A stretch of 64,000 nt of DNA from an uncultured Lachnospiraceae bacterium (lineage in GTDB: Bacteria > Bacillota > Clostridia > Lachnospirales > Lachnospiraceae): NCBI GenBank assembly GCA_947165025.1, contig CAMUYQ010000012.1, positions 1 to 64,000 of the forward strand, in the 5' to 3' direction. Below the pieces are notes generated by a model that had not been told where the DNA came from, made no database searches, and saw nothing but the letters and a program-made list of their open reading frames with translations. Made by a program: the position numbers and the translations under genes. This document shows positions 1-7,079 of the stretch, piece by piece (position 1 is the stretch's first letter; each line of letters starts with the position of its first letter).

Positions 1-74
1 CGAATCGCTTGTACCGCTTATGCGGTACAGGCGTACCGTTTATCCGAATTGTGCACCCTTTTGTTTGTATCACT

Positions 75-103
75 ATTATACCATATCGTTTTTGGTTTGT
101 CAA
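75..103 (-). promoter_or_regulatory. Consensus sigma-A promoter reading out of the left edge
   Basis: On the minus strand a perfect -35 box TTGACA (103-98) is separated by 17 bases from a perfect -10 box TATAAT (80-75). Transcription would start near base 68 and leave the window. The first 60 transcribed bases contain a GC-rich hairpin at 10-29 (TGTACCGC, loop TTAT, GCGGTACA). The transcribed gene is outside the window, so whether this serves an mRNA leader or an RNA gene cannot be seen. Confidence 0.75.
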
Positions 104-340
104 GTCTCTGTAAAAACGTAAAGATATTTACAACTCGACCGAGTGTAAGATCATCATATGAATTACACCTCATACAAACGGAGCCAGCCACACAACAGCC
201 GACTCCGCATACAAAAGGATTTTGAAATAGATAATTATTGTATAAATATTCGCTATACAGCCAATGAATACTTGCACCTTTACCGTCTTATACTATCGGG
301 CGAATTGAGATCGCTGAAAATATGATTATCTTTACCCGCT
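104..340. other. Intergenic stretch without a supported gene
   Basis: No reading frame here looks coding. On the minus strand there is an imperfect, wobble-containing stem around 180-206 (GGAGTCGGC pairing with GCTGGCTCC) that could end transcription coming from the relic and FRG genes upstream, but its T-run is poor. Otherwise nothing is seen. Confidence 0.4.
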
Positions 341-604
341 CTATGCTGCTGGATTTTCAATTGCCGAACTCACGTAATACAGTGTAATTCCTGTTCTACA
401 CTGTCTCTGGGGGGTGGAAATCATGATAAGGATGCCATATCTATATTTGTATTGACCGTTCGAGTCTGTGAGTTCCTCTATCTTTTTTCTGTCGATTGAT
501 TGGTCCTTGTTACAATAGGTCTTGATCTCAATACCAGCTATATTATGATCGTTGTTTTCACGTTGATGTATGATAAGAACGAGATATACAGCGTTTTTGA
601 ATTA
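341..604 (-). pseudogene. 3' relic of a nuclease-like gene, no start codon
   Basis: A minus-strand frame is open from a TAA ending near 604 to the TAG at 341-343 (about 87 codons). Its translation looks like real protein: a strand-like LVLII segment, then AGIEIKTYCNKDQSIDRKK and RYGILIMIST. The IEIKT segment has the E-x-K layout of a PD-(D/E)XK nuclease core strand, which is an inference from a short match. There is no usable start codon in its first part, and the frame immediately upstream is blocked by the stop, so this is best read as the truncated 3' end of a lost gene. It lies directly downstream of the FRG gene on the same strand. Confidence 0.45.
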
Positions 605-625
605 TGACGTCTCCACATTTGGTTA

Positions 626-1684
626 TCATTGTTTATTCTTAAGATACGCAGAAACCTTATCAACTTCCGGAAACAACGTCGCCTGAGTAATGCTAACCAT
701 TTCTAGTTCATCAATTATGTGTCGCTTTCGGTCTTTGGGAATAATAATCTCATTACGAATATACTCCCTAATTTTTTTATTACTGTCTGCCTCATCATAG
801 TCGAGCCCACTCATAAGAAATGCTCCATCCTGCTTTAAGATACGCGGATTATTCAACTCTGTGTAAACAAATATTGGGCTTAACAAATCAATGGGGTTTA
901 TTAGTCTTTCAAAAGCAGGATAATCCATTCTAATCGTATGATAGAATTGTTCGACCACAGGATTGCTATATCCGTGATTTGGACTTTGCGGGAATTTATC
1001 CTTGTCAATATACAAGTATGCCAGTGTCCTAAGCTTACGCTGTTGATCTTTGTCCATTTCAGGCAACTTCGAAAGCATTATTACTCTATCACTGCGACTA
1101 TATAACACATCTGCTTCATTTATGCCAAACACAAAAACCTCTCCGTCACAATTCAAATCTCTCTCGCAGGCAAAGAACAACGCTACGAGAGGATTGGTTG
1201 TGACATCAAGCATTCTTGTCGGGCACCCATAATGCTGAAGAAACGTCAACCTGTTAATACTGTTTAGTCCTTTAAGTTCCTGAGGACACCTGAGATTCAT
1301 ATTATTCAGATAGTATTGTTCATCATGTCGTTCAGATCGTCTGTATATTCCCGGACACACTCTGTCCCTATAGTCTACGTTAGCCTGTCCCCGAAAGAAT
1401 AATACCATCTCGTAGTGATCGTTTTTTATTTGACGTTCTCTCGAATAATACTCATAAAAAAAATCCTTATTCTTTTCAACAAATGACGATTCATATTTAT
1501 AATCGCCGTGTTTATATTTCTTTTTTTCAAGTATTATTTGATCTCTTTCAGCCAGGACCTCCAATGGAGGCTTTTGTCCTCCATCCCATCTTCCCTGGCC
1601 TCGTTGGTTTTTGTTTTTTACGAGTTGTGATGTCTCCTCAATGATTTTTATAAAATCAGTAAGATTATAAACTGTAGTGTTCAT
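626..1684 (-). CDS. FRG-domain protein
   Basis: This 352-residue soluble protein carries an FRG domain: the name-giving FRGQ motif lies at residues 97-100, followed by HYGCPTRMLD at 151-160 and a hydrophobic ALFFAC segment at 167-172, the usual order of the family. FRG domains are common in phage-defence neighbourhoods, but their biochemical activity is not settled. The start chosen is ATG at 1684, with GGGGA about 10 bases upstream; a TTG two codons earlier is possible. It follows a 98-codon frame by two bases and lies downstream of an Abi_2 gene, so it may belong to a small defence operon. No signal peptide or membrane segment is seen. Confidence 0.8.
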   Translation of the reverse strand: MNTTVYNLTDFIKIIEETSQLVKNKNQRGQGRWDGGQKPPLEVLAERDQIILEKKKYKHGDYKYESSFVEKNKDFFYEYYSRERQIKNDHYEMVLFFRGQANVDYRDRVCPGIYRRSERHDEQYYLNNMNLRCPQELKGLNSINRLTFLQHYGCPTRMLDVTTNPLVALFFACERDLNCDGEVFVFGINEADVLYSRSDRVIMLSKLPEMDKDQQRKLRTLAYLYIDKDKFPQSPNHGYSNPVVEQFYHTIRMDYPAFERLINPIDLLSPIFVYTELNNPRILKQDGAFLMSGLDYDEADSNKKIREYIRNEIIIPKDRKRHIIDELEMVSITQATLFPEVDKVSAYLKNKQ

Positions 1685-1686
1685 GT

Positions 1687-1983
1687 TCAATATTCCCCGT
1701 TATATTTATATAATCGAAAAAGAAGTTCATCGTTCTCTGTTAAATACCTCCGACCATAGTCAAGCCAATTTTGACTGCTCTTATTCGACACTTGGATGCT
1801 ATTGTATACCCAACCAATCTGCTTTGAGGCTACTCCAACAATATGCACATAGGATTTAACATCAACATCGTCAACGACACCTGATACTACTGTAATATAT
1901 ACACCTATCGTGTGACTATATACGTATGTCCTCAAGCGCCGGTACCTTATAATGATACATCCTTTCTGAGATATTATTCCCAT
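1687..1983 (-). CDS. Possible small or truncated protein upstream of FRG
   Basis: A 98-codon frame whose stop lies two bases before the FRG start and whose end overlaps the FRG ribosome site. The sequence (GVYITVVSG, VKSYVHIVGVASKQIGWVYNS, ending FRLYKYNGEY in short pieces) is compatible with a beta-rich domain, but I do not recognise it. The frame stays open upstream of the ATG (reading SSFADRDQLVGWDNE) back to a TGA near 2042, and there is no convincing ribosome site for the ATG. It may be the C-terminal remnant of a longer gene. Confidence 0.35.
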   Translation of the reverse strand: MGIISQKGCIIIRYRRLRTYVYSHTIGVYITVVSGVVDDVDVKSYVHIVGVASKQIGWVYNSIQVSNKSSQNWLDYGRRYLTENDELLFRLYKYNGEY

Positions 1984-2074
1984 TTCATTATCCCAACCAA
2001 CCAGTTGGTCGCGATCGGCAAAGGAGGATATCTCATGTCAACCATTATTATAGGATTTTTCACAATCTTGCGAA

Positions 2075-2953
2075 TCACAGTATATTTTTATAATTTGCCG
2101 GAAAGCCTATAAGCGATAAATCCACTACATCACTGTATTCTTCAATCAGTTTTATTATCCCGTCCTTGAGTTCTTCACCGAGGTCATCCGAAGGCAATCT
2201 GTATATCAAAACCAAAAGATATGCAAACAGCGAATTATTGTTAATGCTTGGATTGTCCCTTAAGAAATAACTGGACAATTTTGCAGGAGGATTATATCTC
2301 ACATTTATTAGTCTTGCAGTGTGTGCACATTTGTTTCTAAGAACAGCCATGCAATGTAAATGATTAGCCAATGTCTTACTTCCTATCCCGAGCTCCTGCG
2401 CAATTCTTTCTTGAGAACTGGTATACATGGCACTATACAACTTTGACACATTCGAAAAAGACATCAGTTCAAACATAACCCATATCGGCATTTTCCCTGC
2501 GTAGTTCTGCTTATGATGCTTAACCACTAAACTATCTGCGTAATAATCTTTCTCCCTATTAAAGCTATTCTTAATTTTTTGAAAACCAACTTTATTGTAA
2601 TAGTTTTCCGGATAATAATGCTGATCGTGTGGCGACTCAGTACATTTTTCTAATGCAAAAACTCTGGAAATGTGAGTCTTATAATATACTTCACATATTT
2701 CTATGTAATGTCTAAGCACTGATCTGAGATTCGCATCAAATTCGTACAACCGACGCAATTCCGAAAAGGAATGACCTAATTCAAGTTCACTGCTTGATGG
2801 ACTTTTTCTAAACTGTAACAAATATCCTGTTAAGCGATAGTAACTAACTTGCGTCAAGAATGCTTTTGCTTCCTCACGATTATCTATGGTAAGGCCGTGC
2901 TCAACAAGTCTATCCAGTTGTTCATCTAGGGTAAGCGGGCATTTCAGATCCAT
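2075..2953 (-). CDS. Abi_2 family abortive-infection protein (AbiD/AbiF type)
   Basis: A 292-residue soluble protein of the Abi_2 family. Hallmarks are an N-terminal LTLDEQLDRLVEHG region, YYRLTGYLLQF at about 38-48, a long helical middle, and a HEPN-type R-x4-H motif in LRNKCAH (R206, H211). HEPN-type Abi proteins are thought to act as RNases that stop phage-infected cells; that role is inferred from the family. The start is ATG at about 2953, preceded by GAAGGAG nine bases upstream; a longer frame from a TTG has no such site. A promoter is visible at 3041-3069 with a leader of about 80 bases. The next genes downstream are the 98-codon frame and the FRG gene. Confidence 0.8.
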   Translation of the reverse strand: MDLKCPLTLDEQLDRLVEHGLTIDNREEAKAFLTQVSYYRLTGYLLQFRKSPSSSELELGHSFSELRRLYEFDANLRSVLRHYIEICEVYYKTHISRVFALEKCTESPHDQHYYPENYYNKVGFQKIKNSFNREKDYYADSLVVKHHKQNYAGKMPIWVMFELMSFSNVSKLYSAMYTSSQERIAQELGIGSKTLANHLHCMAVLRNKCAHTARLINVRYNPPAKLSSYFLRDNPSINNNSLFAYLLVLIYRLPSDDLGEELKDGIIKLIEEYSDVVDLSLIGFPANYKNIL

Positions 2954-3364
2954 TTTGTATTGCTCCTTCAAGTAAAAAGGCCGAGAACAAACGTCCCGAC
3001 CTGGTCCCCAATGCAATGACTGGGCAACTCTGTTAAAGTAAGTATAACGGATATAAATCTTCTTTCCAACCCCCTACATATTGTGTTTTTATTTTGCTTG
3101 AATGCTATATATAGGATTTATTTAACAAAAATACTCTGTGCTTTCTCAATTAACACCGACAAGACGCAGGTGAATCCCACTACCATTACATACCGAACAA
3201 TCAGCCATACCGGTCCTTGTGGGGCAAGAAGTAACTCCGCGGCAAATGATTTTTTGTAAAAGATGACTCATAAGAGGTCGGGACCTTTGAGAGCGTCGAT
3301 GAAAGGGGTGTGTGTAGATGAATTTGATATGTTGTTCTTCTTGTTCAATATATGCACAAATAGA
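2954..3364. other. Intergenic region with promoter and leader of the Abi gene
   Basis: About 410 bases without a convincing gene. It holds the Abi promoter (listed separately) and an untranslated leader that includes a GGTCGGGACG segment; a related GGTCGGGACC palindrome occurs at about 3274-3285. A plus-strand frame over 3263-3652 is a shadow of the cupin gene. Nothing else is seen. Confidence 0.4.
3041..3069 (-). promoter_or_regulatory. Promoter of the Abi_2 gene
   Basis: On the minus strand TTGGAA (3069-3064) and TATACT (3046-3041) are separated by 17 bases. Predicted start of transcription is near 3034, giving an approximately 80-base leader before the ATG. Confidence 0.55.
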
Positions 3365-3775
3365 TTAACGGCTATTTTCACGGATGAATCTCAGGAAATC
3401 TTCATAATTTCTAATGTAATCTTCCTCGTTATAATATTCCGATGCGAGTACCATAAGTACGGCATCATCAGAGAAATCATACATTTCACGCCAGATCAGA
3501 TTGCAAATATAAAGGCCTTCGTTGGGCTTATTCAGGACGATCTCTTCTTTCTCATTTCCGTCATCCAGTCTTACCTTACAGCTTCCATTAACACAGATCA
3601 ATATCTGTTCCAGATTCTTATGGGCATGACAACCACGTACAGCATCAGATGATGTGCCATACATGTAATAAACACGCTTTATTTCGAACGGGATATTTCT
3701 CGTCTTCTCTAGTGCGACAAGCGATCCGCGTTCATCACCATGGATTTCAAATGTATAGTGTTTTGTGTTCTTCAT
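3365..3775 (-). CDS. Stray FdtA/WxcM-like cupin (sugar 3,4-ketoisomerase family)
   Basis: A 136-residue single-domain cupin close in layout to the two paralogues at 31793-32218 and 34700-35116: GDERGSLVALE at the N-terminus, RVYYMYGTSSDAVRGCHAHKN carrying the cupin histidines (in short pieces), then LIWREMYDFSDDAVLMVLASE. The family includes dTDP-4-oxo-6-deoxyglucose 3,4-ketoisomerases such as FdtA and QdtA, acting in nucleotide-sugar biosynthesis in the cytoplasm. Unlike the paralogues it stands among defence genes with no sugar gene beside it, and no Shine-Dalgarno sequence is visible before its ATG. It could be a displaced copy that is poorly translated or silent. Confidence 0.75.
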   Translation of the reverse strand: MKNTKHYTFEIHGDERGSLVALEKTRNIPFEIKRVYYMYGTSSDAVRGCHAHKNLEQILICVNGSCKVRLDDGNEKEEIVLNKPNEGLYICNLIWREMYDFSDDAVLMVLASEYYNEEDYIRNYEDFLRFIRENSR

Positions 3776-4120
3776 ATTGGGTTATTTTACCATAAAGGGG
3801 GCTTTGATTAAAGAGATTGATGGATATATGATTTTCTCGCCACTTATGGCTATTGGGGTTCTGTTGTTCCGCTATGGCGTGATCATTATCACAATTCCTG
3901 CTATATGGGTCTGACTCATAGCAGATAAGGTGTAGGTCTCTTTCGAAGAGGCAATTCAAGGATGTGTCAATTATGTCTGCAACTTCATTACCCCTGTATT
4001 CTTCAAATAAAACCAGAAAACACAATCGAATGGCAAATACTATATTGTGTATACAGAACATTAGTTCTATACTATATGTGCCGGGAGATATTTCCGAGTA
4101 CTATGAAAGGAGCTATAAAT
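3776..4120. other. Intergenic region with a plus-strand promoter
   Basis: About 345 bases. A 104-codon minus-strand frame (3747-4061) covers most of it but overlaps the cupin start, has no ribosome site and resembles no family I know, so I do not call it a gene. The right end holds the promoter and ribosome site of the 47-residue protein. Loss of the cupin's natural upstream sequence suggests a rearrangement point near 3776. Confidence 0.35.
4045..4073 (+). promoter_or_regulatory. Candidate promoter of the 47-residue protein
   Basis: TTGTGT (4045-4050) and TATACT (4068-4073) with a 17-base spacer, about 48 bases upstream of the ATG at 4121. Confidence 0.5.
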
Positions 4121-4264
4121 ATGGCAACTAACAAAAAGCAAACTTCTCCGCGTGCAGCCAGTGCTGCCTCTAAAGTACTGCGTGACGGTCGTACCAGCAG
4201 GGCATCAAAGACTGCCGCGGGAAGCGCATTGTCTCAAACCCCATCCAAATCCAAAAAGAAGTAG
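4121..4264 (+). CDS. 47-residue Lys/Ser/Ala-rich basic protein
   Basis: The frame begins at ATG 4121 with AAAGGAG eight bases upstream and encodes a 47-residue, strongly basic protein without hydrophobic segments. Ala, Ser, Lys, Thr and Arg dominate; recognisable pieces are AASAASKVLRDGRTSRASK and AAGSALSQTPSKSKKK. I recall similar short proteins (AASKVLR and SAAGSALSQ pieces) as conserved hypotheticals in many bacteria, function unknown; this is memory, not a search. The charge and low complexity suggest nucleic-acid binding, by inference only. It is a single-gene unit with its own promoter and a strong terminator at 4281-4313, and faces the minus-strand array beyond. Confidence 0.7.
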   Translation: MATNKKQTSPRAASAASKVLRDGRTSRASKTAAGSALSQTPSKSKKK

Positions 4265-4280
4265 TTTGAGGTGTTTTCAA

Positions 4281-4313
4281 AGGTGTATGGTCAGCATAAC
4301 CATACACCTTTTT
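4281..4313 (+). terminator. Rho-independent terminator of the 47-residue gene
   Basis: An 11-bp perfect stem, AGGTGTATGGT pairing with ACCATACACCT, with a loop around CAGCATA and then TTTTTAAT. The complementary strand has CCTTTG instead of a long T-run, so it is stronger in the plus direction. Confidence 0.85.
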
Positions 4314-4388
4314 AATCATAGAAATATTTCAACCTGTTTTACAAAGCTTGACCCGTATCCATCCATTTCTCGTCTGATCCAATCCTAA

Positions 4389-4583
4389 TTACGAAGTGTA
4401 TCCCGCCATTCTTAACAATTCCATAATCCAGTCAGCCTGTTGGGCTGCCGCATCGATTCTATTGCAAATCTGCTTATTCTCGATATTGCCAAAATTCTTA
4501 TTGTTTATCACTGCAAGCTTCAATATGTTTTTGATTGCTTCGTGCTCAATTATCTCTTTTTCGTCCAATAGGCTATCCTCCAT
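4389..4583 (-). CDS. Small acidic protein at the end of the defence array
   Basis: A 64-residue soluble, predicted helical protein (EKEIIEHEAIKNILKLAV, then IDAAAQQADWIMELLRMAG). It is not recognised. The ATG at 4583 lacks a clear ribosome site; GGAGG lies just inside the frame and could instead serve a TTG start at the sixth codon. It is the last gene of the minus-strand array, 36 bases after the HEPN-like gene, and is followed by the region of the convergent terminator at 4281-4313. It could be an accessory or antitoxin-like subunit, which is a guess from size and position. Confidence 0.5.
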   Translation of the reverse strand: MEDSLLDEKEIIEHEAIKNILKLAVINNKNFGNIENKQICNRIDAAAQQADWIMELLRMAGYTS

Positions 4584-4619
4584 TCTGAATAAAAATAGTA
4601 TTCATATTGGCATTCACAA

Positions 4620-5456
4620 TCATATTCTCGCCATTAAAACAGACGGAAAAATATGTAAGCCTCTTTCATCATAGCCAATAACCTCTCTTATAACGCCAAC
4701 TCTCTCCTTATTTAGACACGGTATTATCCCAGCCTTTTGTAAATCACTAGCCGTTTGTTGTAATCGTTTCATAGGAATTGCAATTACCGCGTATTCCTCT
4801 TGAAAGCATAATAAGTATGGATCGATTTCTAATTTTTCTAATAGTTCAGAAAATGTGCCGTCATTGATACTTCGAGAAAAAATATCCCATATATCTAAGC
4901 AATCAGGTTCAAGGAAGGCGGAACTTTTATAGTTTACAACCTCTCTGGCATTCATCATCCATTGATATGCATCCTGCTCTTCAATTACATTGGAAAGCAA
5001 TACATCACTGTTTCCAAACAAATCCTTATAATGACTAATTGTTCCCTCATGTGTGGTATTATATTTCTTATTACCCGTCGCGAAAGGACTCTCTCCAACC
5101 TGTAAAGTTAGCCTGAACATGCTTTTGCATCTCAAAATTGCAATCCCTTTAGATGCCAATGAGGCCCTTACTAAATAGTATATCGAATAGTACAATTTTA
5201 CCGTAGACCAGGAAAAACGCCTCTTAAACGCCGAATCGATTCCCTCCGCAAAGCTTAATACACCGTTATAAAACAAATTTTTCGCATCTTCCTTTAGCGC
5301 TCTTCCTAAACCAACCACTTCTTCAGAGGTAAGAGTGTGACTTCTGAATTCTTTATCTTTACTAAGCAAGTCTTCCGGGGTGACACCAATAAGGTTTTCG
5401 TAAAAAACTTGAGCATTATTTCTCTCAAAACTTATACTCATTTTGCGCTGGAACAT
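4620..5456 (-). CDS. HEPN-like helical protein paired with the DGQHR gene
   Basis: A 278-residue soluble protein, mostly helical. The segment STVKLYYSIYYLVRASLASKG at about 83-103 (given in two overlapping halves in related families as STVKLYYSIYYL and VRASLASKG) resembles helices of HEPN or YaaC-like folds, but no clear R-x4-6-H motif is seen, so the class is tentative. The start may be ATG 5456 or ATG 5441 (MSISFER); neither has an ideal ribosome site, AAAGGA being 14 bases before the second. It overlaps the DGQHR gene by 17 or 32 bases, which indicates translational coupling and joint function. Confidence 0.55.
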   Translation of the reverse strand: MFQRKMSISFERNNAQVFYENLIGVTPEDLLSKDKEFRSHTLTSEEVVGLGRALKEDAKNLFYNGVLSFAEGIDSAFKRRFSWSTVKLYYSIYYLVRASLASKGIAILRCKSMFRLTLQVGESPFATGNKKYNTTHEGTISHYKDLFGNSDVLLSNVIEEQDAYQWMMNAREVVNYKSSAFLEPDCLDIWDIFSRSINDGTFSELLEKLEIDPYLLCFQEEYAVIAIPMKRLQQTASDLQKAGIIPCLNKERVGVIREVIGYDERGLHIFPSVLMARI

Positions 5457-6462
5457 CCTTTAACAAAGCAGTCTTTAGGTACTGAAATACAACATTTCTT
5501 TGTTCTTTACCCTGCATATTTTTTATTTCCTCTTTGTATAACAATCCATCTCGCCCAAGCGGTATTAATTCTCGTATTGTGCTTTGTTCAAACGATCTTC
5601 GCTCCGCACATTTGGGTAGCAATTCTCGACACATAAAATCTATCCCTGCATAGCACCCTGCATTAGCCATAAAAGGGTTACAAGATTTCAGCCAATTACC
5701 TTCTTGTTCATAATAATCCTTTAGCACTGAAAAGAAATTAAAGATGATTCTGTACTGGGATTCAAAATCCCGTAAATTATACTCATCAAACAAACCTTGT
5801 TCCTTTGAAAACTGCTTAATCGCATTAACGACTGTTGATAAATCAACTTTTCCTCCCTTCGATGCACCTGGCATTTTAATGCACTGATAGTAAGGCGACT
5901 CAGGTTCTTCATGAAGTTTGTTAGCAATATCAGTAGCACGAACTATATAATAATCTTTAGCTCTAACCTCTCCAAACAAATCATACACTAAACTACTCGG
6001 AACAGGCTTTTGCTCCGTATTAATATTCAGGAAAATCCTAGCGGCTTCAGATGTTGTAAGGTTCTGAGTTAATAATACAATGATTTTTTGGCTGCCTATA
6101 TTTTTATTAACATCACACGCTTGTTTCAGGCCCTCCAATCGATGTTGTCCATCAATAACCTGAGCAGCTGCGGAAACCTGCGGAATTATCAATTTGTCCT
6201 TGTCAATGATTAACGGAAAATTGTTATCAACCCAATTAAGAATAAATGTATTAAAAAAACTATTACCTTCTAATACGAATTCTTTTATGGAATTGACTCT
6301 TCTTTTATTTAAAACTCTTTGAACAGCCCCCTGAACATTATCCCTTCCACGAACGGCAACGTAGTATATTGGTAGGAGATCCTCCACCTTCATCAAAAAG
6401 ACATATGCAATCGTATCGCCCAAATTTGCTGTAATATAATGATCAATTTCAATTTTTTTCAT
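5425..6462 (-). CDS. DGQHR-domain protein (DndB-like)
   Basis: A 345-residue protein with the diagnostic DGQHR motif at residues 104-108 (VIDGQHRLEG), followed by ARIFLNINTEQKPVP near 145-159, as in DndB/DptB-type and ParB-like DGQHR proteins. In phosphorothioation systems DndB is a regulator; in other neighbourhoods the domain marks defence islands without known chemistry. No dndA, C, D or E gene is present here, so a phosphorothioation role is not supported. AAGGAG lies 12 bases before the ATG. It sits 59 bases after the TOPRIM-like gene on the same strand and overlaps the HEPN-like gene. Confidence 0.8.
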   Translation of the reverse strand: MKKIEIDHYITANLGDTIAYVFLMKVEDLLPIYYVAVRGRDNVQGAVQRVLNKRRVNSIKEFVLEGNSFFNTFILNWVDNNFPLIIDKDKLIIPQVSAAAQVIDGQHRLEGLKQACDVNKNIGSQKIIVLLTQNLTTSEAARIFLNINTEQKPVPSSLVYDLFGEVRAKDYYIVRATDIANKLHEEPESPYYQCIKMPGASKGGKVDLSTVVNAIKQFSKEQGLFDEYNLRDFESQYRIIFNFFSVLKDYYEQEGNWLKSCNPFMANAGCYAGIDFMCRELLPKCAERRSFEQSTIRELIPLGRDGLLYKEEIKNMQGKEQRNVVFQYLKTALLKDVPAQNEYKF

Positions 6463-6521
6463 TCTAATACATGTCTCCTTTTGTTTTTTCTTTTTAATCT
6501 TTCTTCTGGATCAAATAATAC

Positions 6522-7079
6522 TCACTTTTGTAATCTGCAAATTCGATTATATTCATTCTTTGATTCAATCATAGAGTTAAGCGCCGAAGGCTCAAGTTCT
6601 ATCAGGTCTTGACAATACATCGAGAACTTCTTTGCCTGCTCTTTACAAGATACCGGTTTTCCCGAATGCGGAAATGTCATGTTCTCGTCAACAGATTCAT
6701 GATTTAGGGCATGAATCCATGTCTCTATCTGACGTTTCGGAATCCAAACCATAATGGGAGCATTTTGTTTGTCCCATTGTACCCCTTGCGATTTAACTTC
6801 TTTATCTAGGAATGATTTTCGCTCATCAATCGTATACTTATCCGCATCCGTGCACACTATCAAGACCTGTTTATTGTATGACGTTGCATTTAATCGCTGT
6901 ATTTCTTTGGGAAAATCTCGTCTGACAGCGGCCTCTCCACATCCTTCACCACAGGGAATACTATTACAGATGACCTTTCTGGCGCTAATTCCCTGCTCAG
7001 ATAACACAGCGTTAATGAATGATCTTGATTGTATATCTTCGCATAGAATATGATATTGATAATTCCTACTCAGTTTCAT
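6522..7079 (-). CDS. TOPRIM-like protein, partner of the AAA ATPase
   Basis: A 185-residue protein with the acidic layout of a TOPRIM fold: E14 in the first strand-helix (ILCEDIQSR), D78 and D80 in VLIVCTDADKYT, and E119 in KRQIETWIHAL. This resembles DUF4276/RloB-type subunits that accompany ABC/OLD-like ATPases. The likely role is a nuclease switched by the ATPase, inferred from AbiL-, PARIS- and RloAB-like pairs. The start is ATG 7079 with AAGGGG eight bases upstream; the preceding TTG is less likely. The start lies 14 bases inside the end of the ATPase gene, so the two proteins are probably made in fixed ratio. Confidence 0.7.
   Translation of the reverse strand: MKLSRNYQYHILCEDIQSRSFINAVLSEQGISARKVICNSIPCGEGCGEAAVRRDFPKEIQRLNATSYNKQVLIVCTDADKYTIDERKSFLDKEVKSQGVQWDKQNAPIMVWIPKRQIETWIHALNHESVDENMTFPHSGKPVSCKEQAKKFSMYCQDLIELEPSALNSMIESKNEYNRICRLQK

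Noticed and set aside
1-60. tRNA or rRNA at the left edge
   Set aside because: Only one short hairpin is visible; no cloverleaf or conserved rRNA segment can be formed within the window.
3747-4061. 104-codon minus-strand frame upstream of the stray cupin
   Set aside because: It overlaps the cupin start by 29 bases, has no ribosome site and its translation matches no pattern I recognise.
5425-6462. Phosphorothioation (Dnd) system
   Set aside because: Only a DGQHR/DndB-like gene is present; dndA, C, D and E are absent.
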